Assembly: GCA_027943335.1 (NCBI GenBank)
Contig: BSBK01006342.1
Span: 930,001 to 994,000, forward strand
Direction: 5' to 3'
Origin: Chamaecyparis obtusa
Lineage: Eukaryota > Streptophyta > Pinopsida > Cupressales > Cupressaceae
DNA: 64,000 nt
Shown: one piece after another, positions 11,640 to 23,772 of the stretch
How positions within the stretch are numbered: position 1 is the stretch's first letter
How the letters are laid out: each line of letters opens with the position of its first letter
Program-made: the position numbers and the translations under genes
Notes under the pieces: model-generated
What the model saw: the letters and a program-made list of their open reading frames with translations, nothing else
Told to the model about the DNA's origin: nothing
Databases searched by the model: none

Positions 11640-11780
11640 TTACACTTGTGCTTTAGCGATAGGTTGACACCTGTCTAGGCCAATCAAAGCTTTAGTTAAG
11701 TGTAAGTTTCTACACATGCATAATTTGGACTGTTCTCATTGGTCGAGCACTAGTCTAGGGAAAAGTATTAAAAGGTTATG
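11640..11780 (+). promoter_or_regulatory. Promoter-like block (CCAAT, reversed CCAAT, TATA-like)
   Basis: CCAAT at 11680-11684, ATTGG at 11738-11742 and TATTAAAA at 11766-11773 lie in the order and spacing of a plant core promoter or LTR U3. TTGACACCT occurs twice nearby (about 11472 and 11663). It precedes the unknown ORF region. The assignment is by motif only. Confidence 0.4.
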
Positions 11781-12246
11781 CTGCCAATTTTGCCAGCCGT
11801 CTGATTCACCGAGAAGTAAAGACAATCAATAGTTCAAGTTTAAATTTTTGTTCAGTGACGTTGTTTCACATCTTGTGAACATTGAAGCCACCAGTTTTAA
11901 GTAATGGCAGACTTAATTAGTTTCATGTGGATGAATTGTAAATGGTTGGTAGAATACTATATACCCTGATTTGATTGCTGGAGATTTCACCTCTTTCAAA
12001 GTATCTTGGTGAATGGACTATTTTTTCCCTTCAGAGTGACATCAAACAAAGTTTTTCAAGTGTCTGGTAGGCCAAGCTTTTAATTTAGAAAGTGCATGAA
12101 TTTTCAAGGAAAAGAAGTGTAAAGAGATTGTATCTTGTTATTATTATCTGGTGATATTTGGGGTTTTTCTAGTATTTATGCATTTATTCAAAACCCTAGT
12201 TAGGATGCTGCCTAAAAGGTAGCTTTCAAGAAAAATAGAGTATAAG
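11775..12246 (+). other. Leader-like non-coding stretch
   Basis: Between the promoter-like block and the first readable protein segment. I see no ORF of interest and no repeat. It could be a 5' leader of the unknown gene. Confidence 0.3.
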
Positions 12247-15200
12247 GACAAAGGTGTTTTTGAAGATTTTATGCAGTTACTCCCACTTTCGGAGAATGGG
12301 CCAGCTAAAGTAAAAATTAGTCCCAAGAAACCCTAGAGACTCAATAAATGATGGACTTTATGATAGAGTGTTGTGGATGAGGGATGAAAAGGTAGGGAAA
12401 GATCACAATGGTCTGATATTATTTAGGTTAGCATACTCTCAGAGGAATTCATGCACTCCTCTCAGTAATATCTGGTAGTTTGATATAGGGAAATTAATTG
12501 TCCCCAAAGTTTTATGGATGCAGATTTATTGATTCAGATTGCTAGGTGTTATGATTTGATTAGTATCACAAAGGATGAGATTAGGGAGGTTTTCTCATTG
12601 AATGATCCCTCTGTTGGGTTAGAGAAGATTGATTTTAAGGAATTTATTGAAATTTATGAGGCACAGAGGGATTATTTGAGAACAGGGCCCTTAAGGGATT
12701 TCCTTGACCAGATTGGATCAATGTGTGTGATTAGCCCAAAGTACACCTGATCAGGTTGGATTTATTCAGTCTACGAGCACAGGGTTTTTACAAGTCTCTG
12801 ACTTTGATCCTTGGTCATGATGAGGCTACTCACATGCCAATTCCATATATGTTTATGATGGTATAGTCTCTACACCCATAGTTGGCATTGATTTTTGACT
12901 TTGCCTCTCACCTTGCTGATTTAATCCATCAGGGATTGATAGGGATAAAAAACATGAAGATAAGAAGACCCTTTGGGTTGTACTCTATGCTAATGCATAT
13001 GTTTTTGTACAAGGGTGAACAATTTTTCAGTTCAACAATTAATATTGTCAAGGTAAAGGATGGGGAAACACTTCCAGTTCAGTTGTGGACTACAGATTTG
13101 TCGTGGGATATAATTGATGCCAATTTCCTTGTATTCGACATAAATTTTTCTTCAAGGCTTAGGACACTGTTGTTTTTTGAAAATCCTTGGATCCCAAGAG
13201 AATTTTTGAGGTTGATTAGACCCAAGGAATATTGGAAAGACATCACCATAGTGCATAATTTTGGTGACATTATTTTATATCTAGTTTCTACAATGTTTAG
13301 CATGTGTGGTTGCAAGAGGGCACCATACATATTTCCCTACCAGGTTCTACTAAAGATAGAGTATGCAAAAATTTTGAGGCAAAAAGGTGATCTGCAAGAA
13401 ATAACCCTCACTGGTAAAGGAAGGGGAACTTTGTTCCCAGACATCACAATTACACACTAGTATGTCATTACTAAGAAAGGTTGGGTGCATTTGAATTAGG
13501 TCCTATAGCCCTATAGAATGGCTACAGTTGTGGCCAGATGTGCAGATGATGAGGGTTTCTTGTCTGGGATGTTTAGAGAGAAGATAAGGTGTGCTCCTTT
13601 TGAGCACCAGTTTAATTTCCCTGAGGATGTAATAAGGAATGAATTTGATCTGGAAACTCAAGAAATTAAGAAAGAAAAGTGGGTAATCTACAAAAAGACT
13701 ATAGATTTTATAAGGAACTTTGATAAGGGTTATGACCTGTTGAAGAATTTTGAGCCATGGGCAAGGAAGATTGATGCTCTCATGGAACATTTTGAAGGAA
13801 TCATGTAGGAAGTAAATGACAAGAGGGTTTTGATAAGAAAGGAAGATCCTAAGAGAGCCAAGAGGATTTTGAGCCAGCCTGGGTACACAAAATTGACCCC
13901 AAGGGGAACTTATACAATGCAATAGAGGAAGGGCTATAGTGTTCTTCTCCCAGTTCAACAAAGGGATGGGAATATTCCATCTACTTCCAGAGAGAAAAGA
14001 CCTATGGATGACCCAATAGTACAAGAGCCCTCTCCAAAGAGGTAGAGGTAGGAAGAGTCAAGGCTAGAGCAGGATGTATACTCTACTTCTCAGTCCCCCT
14101 TACAATTAGATGAACATGGGGTAGCTGAGAAATTGGTACAGTTGAGTACTAAAGGAAATATTTTTGTTTCCAATGATGAGTTACAAGAGGGAATGCCAGA
14201 GGCACCCAAAGGAATAGAGATGGATCTTACAGTGGCAGAGTTCGAGGGTAAGCAAATAGACCTGATTTTGAAGCAGGCCAGTGATTCTTTTATTTCTGAT
14301 GATAAGTTTGTAAAGACTAGGGCATTCTTTCAATTTTTATGGAGAATGAAAATAAATCAGTTCAGAGAATTTTGTGAGAAAAAGAAAGAGGAGTTTCCTG
14401 ATAGGGATACCACTCAAATTGAAAATGAGACCAAAATGGAAATGATAAAGAAATTTGAGAAAATTACCCCTGAGGAGGGAAGAGCTATGATTCATACTAC
14501 AGGAGTTTTGATTCTTCCTGAATGGGATATTACAGATGCAATTGTCTTTGATTCGGTTAGAAAGAGTAAAGTGAAGACCATCACTATATTAGAGCAAGCA
14601 CAACAGGCTACTAGGGGTATTATCTTTTTAGATGATCATGCAACATTAGTCGTGTGGTCCCTTAGAAGGGAAGAAAATAAAGGAAAAAGATAAACTCTCT
14701 CTTCAGATTATGATGATAGTTTATTAGTACAGAGAGTTGGTGAGAATTCTGGTGTGGAGGCCTCAAACATTATTTTGGAAACATCTAAGTTTAATGTGAG
14801 GGTAGCTGAGAAAGATGTAGAGGAAAAGGAAGAGTTGAGGATTAAGTTTGAAACTATCCTTAAGTCTTACAATGAGCTGAAAATAGACTTGATCCAGAAA
14901 GAAAAATTAATTGCAAAATTATTTGGACCATGGGATCATAGGTCACCTCCATTAATGATTGTTGATAGGCCAGCAGTAGCCTCTTCATCTAGCCCTATTG
15001 TTGAATTTCCACCATCACCACTCCTAGAAACAAATATAGATGCAAGAATTAGTTGGGAGAAGCAACAGTTGATAGAAGAAACAAATAAGTTGAGAGAGAT
15101 TAGGGTGCAGCTAGAGAAGGAGAAGGATGAGCATGTGAGGGATACATCCTTAGCAAACTAGAAATATGAGAATAAAATAACAGAGGCAATAATGTAGTTT

Positions 15201-15823
15201 GCACATGACTTAAAGCCTTCAATTTTGTTTGAGCATGCTAATAGGTTACAAGTTTTGTTTGTAGCTTTGAATAAGGATAAGACTGAGTTGGGACCAATTT
15301 TGAATAAATGGATTGAGAGCTCCTGAAGTGTGAAGTTGTTTTGTTGGCTATCTAAAGGCAAGAAAATCCTGATCCACTAATTAAGCCAGTACATTAGTCT
15401 GTAAAGAAAATAATGGAGTATAATATAATTTTGGATAATTTTAAGAGAAAATCCAATGTGTTAAAAAGAGAATTAACACATCCAAATTGTGAGTTAGTGC
15501 CAAGTTTATTTAAAGATTCTGGTGATTTGAAGGAGTTATATAAATGGAGAGAGGAGATGGATGAACTTTTTTGAGAAAAATGACAAGTGTTTTGAAAGAT
15601 ACTTCTTCATTCAATCATACCATCAAATTGTTAATAACTGCTAAGTCAAAGTTTGAATATATTCAGTAGGAGATAAAGCAAATGGAAGATAAATGGGGAC
15701 AACTATCTAGCAAGAAAGCTGAATTTGCTAAATTTGAGTTCAAAAGTGAGGAGGTGTACAATAGGTGGAAGTATCAGTACATTCCACATGTAGAAAAGGA
15801 AGACACTCCACCTACTTCTTGAG
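12247..15823 (+). pseudogene. Unknown long protein (about 1,200 codons), broken
   Basis: A chain of plus-strand open segments (12247-12330, 12340-12520, 12514-12750, 12882-13460, 13518-13808, 14133-14693, 14754-15161, then short frames to 15823) reads as one damaged protein. The N-terminal third looks globular (LWTTDLSWDIIDANFLVF, IRPKEYWKDITIVHNFGDI). The middle is basic and Ser/Pro-rich (about 13980-14110). The last third is Glu/Lys-rich with coiled-coil character (about 14780-15160 and 15590-15800). TAG and TGA stops and frame changes separate the parts. I do not recognise the family. The layout resembles the second ORF of the element at 33035-40330, so a retroelement-associated accessory protein is possible. 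A domesticated or host gene relic cannot be excluded. Confidence 0.5.
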
Positions 15824-15890
15824 CCGAACAAAGAATATGACTTTGGGGTTTTTAAAAGTGGTTGAGATATGAAATGTATTTATTGCAGGG

Positions 15891-16040
15891 ATGACCATGA
15901 AGAAATGGCGATCAGATTTACTTGAAGAAACTGAGGAAAAGATTGAAGACATAAAGTATGGTGGTTCACTTGCAAAATATCTATCCAAATCTAATCGAGG
16001 CATTTATTGTAAACCCAATAGGGTTGTTGTAAAGTTTTAG
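15891..16040 (+). CDS. Short downstream ORF, possible last exon of the unknown gene
   Basis: An ATG at 15891 opens a 49-codon frame ending TAG at 16038-16040 (MTMKKWRSDLLEETEEKIED at the start). It is directly preceded by TTTATTGCAG, a good match to a plant 3' splice site, so it may be a final exon joined to the long unknown ORF. Composition (charged, helical) matches the C-terminal part of that ORF. No matching donor was located with confidence, so the splicing idea is inference. Confidence 0.35.
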   Translation: MTMKKWRSDLLEETEEKIEDIKYGGSLAKYLSKSNRGIYCKPNRVVVKF

Positions 16041-16971
16041 GGTCAAATTTTGTAAACCCTAATATGATCAGTAGCTTGTTGCATCTCCTTGTGTATAAAA
16101 GGATTTTCCACAATAATATTAGGCATTGAGATTTTAGGTGTTGAGAAGATAGAAATTTTGAAACTGTAACCCTTAGTCGAGGATTGTAATATTTGTATCA
16201 TTTATTATCAACTAATAGAGAAGAAGTACAGGTTTCTACTATTATCTTGCAAGCTTTCTATTCAGCACATATTGTATACAAATGACAAAAGGTTATACTT
16301 AATACAAATCTCAAGTCTTTGTCTCTCCTTTGTGTTCATCCTATGAATTTTCTAAAGTCTCTCAGAGACCTATATGTATGTATTTTTTCTTTGAGTTCTG
16401 ATCTAGGGTTGGATTAAATATTGCTCAAAGTGGGATATATTTTCATTGGATCTACATAAGGATTATTGACAAGTAGGAAAGAGTAGGAGTATTTGTATTT
16501 ATGTTCAAAAACTAGTTATTTTAAGGATCTTTTACATTGACTCTATTTTTTGGTATTGTATGCCCAATGGATAAGGCACTGGCCTGTATAGACCTATCTT
16601 TGCTTCATGGGAAATGATTGAAATCATTATAATAAGAAACTTATAATCAAAACCAGTAATTATAATTTCATTTACTTTAGATAGTTATCCTACCCAGTGA
16701 TGGAGAGTCAATGAATAATAGGTTGTTATTTAGTACTTCCTCATTGATATCTATTTTTAGATCCAGTATTAAGTAAAGAACATAATTGTATCTATTAGAT
16801 CAGGTGCACCCACCTTGGTTTTGCAGAGCCAGAAGTGAAGAGGGAAGTCTTGTCCCTATAGTTGGTCAGGTTACCTAAAGATTTCTCACATTTGGAACTA
16901 ACCTCTCCTCAATATCAGTCTTTGGTATATTGGTGTCTCATGGAGTGTAAAATCCTATCTAGGAACCAACA
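16041..16971 (+). other. Non-coding stretch with TATA-like motif and tRNA-like fragment
   Basis: TATAAAAGG at 16094-16102 is followed by about 150 bp of leader-like sequence, which could be the U3-R part of an unrecognised LTR or the 3' region of the unknown gene. A 22-base fragment (about 16562-16583) resembles the D-arm of tRNA-Arg. No ORF is supported. The right edge is the truncated start of the giant LTR at 16972. Confidence 0.4.
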
Positions 16972-18194
16972 CCTTCCTCAAGGAGGAAGGGGTTAAGGCA
17001 TGGATGTATGGACATCCATGTTTCCATCCTTGTGTATATTAATTGGGGGTCATAAGGGTGTTGATATTGTTTAGATTATGTGAAGGGTTGATGGTTGTAT
17101 CCTTGGCCTTGCGAAGGCAATTTGAGTATGTTTTAAGCCTTCTTGAAGGTAGGTTTATTCTAGTATTTTTGGCATTCTCCTATTTGGGTAGCTTCCACCT
17201 TCACCCCTACTATGGGTCCAAGGTGACTCATTGTGTTCATAGCCATGGGAAGGGAATTTGATGTTCATGTTTTTTTGATGGTTTTTGTTTGATCATGTGC
17301 TTGATGTAACCATGTAAAAACCTTATCCATCTTTGTTTCCCCTAGCTCGGGGGTGACCATGAAATGGCCTAGGTTGGGAGGTGAGCCTCCATGGTCTATT
17401 GTTGTTTTGTTTTGCAAATTTATAAAGGTATAACTTGCTGAGTTTCATGGAGCTAGATGGAAATTTGGATATATATCCTATATGTTATTTATTTGTTTAA
17501 TTAAGGCTATGTTAAAAGCCTAGTATATGAAATGCTTGTAAAAGATAGCATGTTAATTTATTTTCCTCAATTCTTTGTACTAAGATGATTATGAGAAATT
17601 GTAAAGTCATTCCTTTATGTAGAAAAGAAATGTTAGTAATGATATGTAAAGTTGGATGAAAGAAATGCTATGTCTATTGTTTGAATCCTTACAAAAAAAA
17701 AGGGGGAAATTCCATTATTCTATGAAAATCAATCTAATTGTGTTCCTTTCATTTTCAAGAAATTTAAATATATACTTGTTTATATGTTCCCTTAAAGAAG
17801 GATTAATTTTATTATAGGAAGCATTTCAATAAAATAAATGTTTGTATTCATAATTGCTAATGCTTATAAAAGAATAGATTTATTAGTTCATTTTCTTGCT
17901 AGACCTAAGCGTATCTAGAGTTAGTCAAATTTATGCGTGAGATTCATGGTTTTCTATCTCTTTAATTTTTTTGTTAATTTGAGAATGTGCATTGGTAAGG
18001 ATAAAGAAAAATAAATATTGATGTAACTAATTTATTATATATTTTTATATGTATGGTGCATAAGTTAGTATCATCCTATTGAATTATCATGTAAGTATAA
18101 TGCATTCATATATAACATTATGTTATGTTTATGTCCTTGCATGTCTAATATATAGCTAAAAATATGAAATATAAATACACTTATATAAATATAT

Positions 18195-18480
<286 letters not shown>

Positions 18481-18672
18481 ATAAATTAGTTTGTTTTTAA
18501 ATAAAGAAATAAAAACTATGTTAAAAGAAAATTTATTTTATTAACTACCTAATGGTATCACCAAAATATTTTAAGGGAAAATCAAAACCTAAAAAAAATA
18601 ACTTTTAAATGTTATTGTCATGCGAAATTTAACCTTTTTTAAAAGAAAAAAAAATTGAATTGAATTTGTTTT

Positions 18673-18890
18673 GGGGGCCGTGTATTGACCCCCACTGGCG
18701 GTACTGCACATGGACATGGTGACAGTCACCGCATTGTACTATATGGTGGCCTATCCACCGTAACTGGTGGCAGGTCCACCAGTACAGGGTGGTGACTGCT
18801 CACCGCACAACAGTGATAGCCCGCCCATGTGCTCAAAGCTGGCCAGCCCTAACCGCTTCGGCGGTAGCTAGGTACGACCCTGTAAACAAT
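18673..18890. repeat. GC-rich hairpin cluster inside LTR
   Basis: Five short inverted repeats in about 150 bp: GGTGAC-A-GTCACC (18718-18730), GGTGG/CCACC (18745-18759), ACTGGTGG/CCACCAGT (18763-18783), GGTGA/TCACC (18791-18804) and ACCGC-TTCG-GCGGT (18852-18865). The surrounding LTR is very AT-rich. A mutated copy is at 26786-27000. Confidence 0.85.
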
Positions 18891-20680
18891 GAACTTTTTT
18901 AAAATTTATATTTTTTTTTCATAAAACCTTTTCATTAATAAAAGATATGTTATTTATTTATTGAACTTTGTAATAAAGTTATTTTATTTAATTAAGTATT
19001 TTGATTATAAGGTTATTTTGTTTAATAAGGTTAATTTATAATGTTTGAAATTCTTGAAGATAAAAGAACCTAGGTTAGTTATTTTTTTATTTGTTTTAGA
19101 AGTTGGCTATTTTATTTTTAATGAAATTTGATATACTAGAATGTAAAATATCTAAGATGCTCTAGAAAAGACAATAAATAAATAAAATAAAATTGATACA
19201 TAGGTTCTTTGTGTATGTAAAATTATTTCTCTTAAACACATTTTATTTAGCTCTAATAAATACAAACTTAGCATAAACATTTAGATCCAGTGAAACTTGA
19301 AAAGAGATAAAATGAACTGAAGTCGGATTTGAAGGCAGGCAATTTATAGATGGCGACATGCAACTTAAACCAAATCTGGAATCGCCTGTAAACTTCAACC
19401 AGGCATTTATCAATCCTCCAGTAAACTTATTCTTATGAATCTATGCTAGAGATTTTCCCTGTCAAACTTTAAAAATATCTTATCCTAATGTAACCAGTGA
19501 TGCATGCAATGGAAACCCAATTATTTTACCTTCTGTCCGTGCCTTGTGGATTTGAAGATCGGGATCTAGCGATTGTAGACCCTGAACACCTTTGACTGTA
19601 TATGCACAAGTACATATGGAGGTATACACACACTGAGAGTGTGTATACATCCATGTTTCTTGGAAGTATACTATGTTCCTTCTCCTAACCCTCAGTCCTT
19701 GGCCAACCTACAAAACATAGACAAATCTGTGATTGTGAAAGAGTAAAAGCTAGAGATTAGGGTTTTGACCATGTTTTATTCTAGCCCAAACCCTAATTTC
19801 ATTTAGGGTTTGGTTGACCCTTTTTTTTTAAGCATGGCTTTTTAGTTTATTTATTTTTATTTCATTGAAATATAATTGCTCTAATGAAGGAAGTGGATTA
19901 TTTATTTATGTGGATTTTAATCTTCTCTTTTAATTCTACAAATTATGTTATTCTTATATTATAATTGCTTTTTTGAAAAAAAATTAGCCTCCCTATTAAT
20001 TCGGGATTTGAAGTGATTTTTGGTTGAGGTGTTATTTTGACTTTTAAGTTCTAATCATTTATTTGATGTGTGGAATTTACATTCTATTTATCTATTAAAA
20101 CATTATTTATTTTAGTTTGTGCTAATAAACTTTCATTAATGTATCTTCTTTTGTTAAATTAATTATTAATTTAATGGACCCTTATTATTTTTATCATACT
20201 ATTATTTTTTCTCATGGTCATTAATTCTATTAGGGGGTTAATTAATCTATAATCCCTAGGTGGACCTCGGTATGATGACAACCCCCTAACTTTAAGTATT
20301 AAATTAATAATTATGACTTTATTATTGTGTTTTAATTAACTGTGTGTTATATTTAATTGTCTTATAAACTGATCTATGCAAGTTTATTATTATTTAATTA
20401 AATCTTTTAATCATGTATTATTGTCTTAATTTTTGGAGTGATTGATTTAGGGATTTCTCCCTTGCAGTCCCTTAATGCTTGACCCTAGTTAGTGTCTTCT
20501 TCGGCCTAGTGCACTTGACATGTAGGGGATGTCGGCAAGCCAGCGCATGCCTCGAATCCCTTTGTGAGATGAGTGCATAGGTTTATGTATTGTCCTCATG
20601 TTCCTATTGAAACCTTGTAGTTAGTCTCTTTAAAAAAAAATTGTTGTGTGTATTTTGCCCTAATTTTGGGCATGACATTT

Positions 20681-20692
20681 TGGTATCAGAGC
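20681..20692 (+). other. Primer-binding site (initiator tRNA-Met type)
   Basis: TGGTATCAGAGC starts three bases after the LTR end (GGGCATGACA). Confidence 0.92.
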
Positions 20693-23108
20693 ACAATTTC
20701 AATGCTTGGAACCTTAAGGCATTGTGTTTCCCATTTGTATTCAAATTTTAAGATTTTTTTTTTAGCACAGCAGGTGCGTTGACATGGAAAGGTATTTTGT
20801 TATGCTCCTCGACATGTGAGGAGGTGGAGTAGGGATCTTGGGGATACTAGAAGGAAATTGAGATTTCCCCCTTTTTGAATGGCTCCTGAACCAAAAATGA
20901 AATATCATAACTACCTCTGAGGTAGGCACTTGACTAAGGCCATGCATTTCCACTACAATCACTTTGGTGTGAACTCCCATGTTTTAAATGTTGTGAGCCT
21001 GTAGTCAACCTACATCTTGGGTGTGCTTGTGTTGCAACTTGGGATTTTGAGAAAAGTAACCCAAGTACGTTGTGGTTTAAGAAGGAGTGCTTCCTATGAT
21101 ATTTGGAACTATGTATAGTCAAGTTTCTTGCAACCCTTTTTGTGTTCAGTAGTGTAGTGGGCTTGGCGATGGCAGTAGTGATGCCGCTAGGAGTAGCATG
21201 GTGGTTGGTGTATGTTGTTAGAGTTCTTTGACACTCTTGGTAGCCTTTAGCGGTTCTCTTTCTAGCATGACCATGTGTGGTCAGAACAAGAGGGGTGTCC
21301 ATGCTTGGTATAAGAGCTCGTTAGCTTTCTCCTTGCAGCATGTGGCGCATTGTTAGTTTATAGCATTATGACACCATGAAATTGTATTGAGTATGTTGTG
21401 GTTAGGACCTTAGTGTCATGACTCATGAGAGAGTTAGGACGGTTTTTGGTATTGGATTTTTCATTGATGTCTTGTTCTTTTGTAGAAAGGTGTATTGTTG
21501 TTGTTGAGGTGCAAAACCTCATTGAGTTTATCCCTTTTGTGGAACAAATTATGAATCAAGTGAGCAATGATTTACCCCTCCACTTGTTCTATGATGTCAT
21601 TTATGTAGACAAATTTTTCCTACCATTGTATTTTGTGGAGATTTCGACCACACCCTTGAATGATGCTTCATTGCAGAAACCTATTCCAGTGTGGTTATGT
21701 AAGTTGTGCGTACCCTAGATTTGGGAAGAACCTTGTGGGAATTCTAACTTGTTTTTCCTAGAGCACTTAGAGAACCCCTTCCTAGAGTCTGAGGTTCATG
21801 TTTTGATTTTGAGTAGTTCTCTCTGCATTTGTGGGGTTGGTTGAAAGAAATCATCTAACTCCTTTTACCTCTTCAAAGAGGTTTCTACAACAGGATGAGA
21901 GATAAGTTTGTTAGGATTAGGATATTGTTTCGGCTATCAGTATTGTAGTGATGCTTCTATTAGGGACCGTATGTGGTGGTTTTGATCTCAAATTTTTTTT
22001 TTGAAGTGGTGTCCTTAGTGTCTTGTGGTGATTCCTCCCTCTTACATGACTGAATTTTGTAGTAATGTTTTGTGGATGGTTCCTTGATTTATTTATATTC
22101 CTTTCATTTCACCTATCTTTTGCAGAGGAATTTTCCTCATGTTGTGTGGGCTAGCATATTTTGGTTATTTCTTATATCTGGAAATAGTCACCAAACTATC
22201 TTTCTTAATTTATGAAACACTTCCTTTATTGTTATAATAAGCTCATGTCTTTCTTGAATTTATTGTTGAAATAAATAGACATCTTAGTAGGATTTACCTT
22301 TCTATTGGTTCTTGGTGACTATTCCAAATGTTTTTAACTTGCTGGCCAGTCTTATGTTTGTGACTCTACCTAGTTTATTGAGGATCCTTGGCCGTATGTA
22401 CAGAGGGGGGAAACAACAGGAAGGAAATACTGAGATGCACCCTCATATTTAGTATAGTGGTGGTGTAGGTCCATAGCCTAGAAGGAGAATGTTGGGATTC
22501 GATGATATCTATAGTCTATATTGAAAGTTATCCTTGTGCAAGAGCCACTTCTTGTTTGGAAACATATATTGGTAAGGCCATGCTAAGGGAGGATATCTGG
22601 GGATTGTGACTCTAGCCAATAGTTGGAGGTTGAGAAGGCCTCATTAGGTAATGATATGAATTAGTAAGGTAATGCCACTTGAGTTTTTTTTTTTTTAATG
22701 GCTTTCGTGAGGGCATAAAAACCTTTCTTTCTGTGATGGATTTAGCATGTATGCTCGAGGAACTTCCTAAATCCCTTCAATGTGTTTTGAAAGCTTGGGA
22801 ATTTCCTCTTCTTAGCATGGTTTGATGGATTGTTAGGTGCGACTTAGACCACTTTGGAGATCTGATCCATGTGGTGGGCCTTGATGGCCCTAGATTTGGT
22901 CGGCTAACACTCTTTGGGTTATGAATTTATCATGCTATCCTATCAATAAGTTAATCCCCTTGTGTGGGCTCTATGATATTTATTGAGGAACCTCTACAGG
23001 ATGACTTGTTTTGAGGTATTCCTAGGACATCTGGTCTACACCCATGTGGCATCCTCTTCAGTTTGTCTTGTTAGCTTCCAGGAGTAACCCTAGTCCTTGG
23101 GGGGATGA
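20693..23108 (+). other. Internal region of the first giant-LTR element, no recognised genes
   Basis: About 2.4 kb without a recognisable gag, protease, RT, RNase H or integrase. Short ORFs (up to about 120 codons on either strand) have no family motifs. It ends with the purine-rich TTGGGGGGATGA (23097-23108), which serves as the PPT before the 3' LTR. Confidence 0.7.
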
Positions 23109-23712
23109 TGTAGTGCCTATCTCATTTACCCCTTTGCACGACCATCCTTATAGTGTGGTTTCAACTATCACTCTCGAAGGATAAGGTCATGTTGGTCTCA
23201 TGTGAGGGAGAATCCGCCAGGAGGATTATTTTGGAGTGTGTATCGATGTTCTGTGTGAACTAGGAGACATAGGATATGGTCTTGTATCGCATTCTAGAGA
23301 CCCTTAGAGTAGGTGTGAGTCATTCATGTGGATGCAATGTCTGTTACCTGTATTATGGTCAATGGCATCATGAGATGCTCTTTTCCCAAATTTTCCTTAT
23401 GTTTATCAGGAGTTTATCTTTGGAAGTCATGTCAGGTGTTTTAAGAGATTCTATCTTGGTATTATCTTTCTGCATAATAGACTTAGTAATTATAAATTTA
23501 TGTTGTTGCATTATGATTTGTGTCCTGGTGGATAGAGGCTTGATCACCATTTGTGATGTACTCTTTTCATGTTACTTATACACTTAAAATCCTAGGATGC
23601 TTTGTGTTTAAAATAAGATTAATTGAATTCAACTGATCTTTGTGATAATACTATCAAGTGCATGTTTTATAGAAATTATATTGGAATAAGGTAGTTAAAT
23701 AATAAAAGGGTG

Positions 23713-23772
<60 letters not shown>

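Noticed and set aside
13503..14024. Minus-strand ORF of 173 codons
   Set aside because: Lies opposite the plus-strand unknown protein; hydrophobic, low-complexity reading with no motif. Most likely a shadow.
16562..16640. Functional tRNA-Arg gene
   Set aside because: Only the D-arm region matches; no acceptor pairing, T-arm or B box found.
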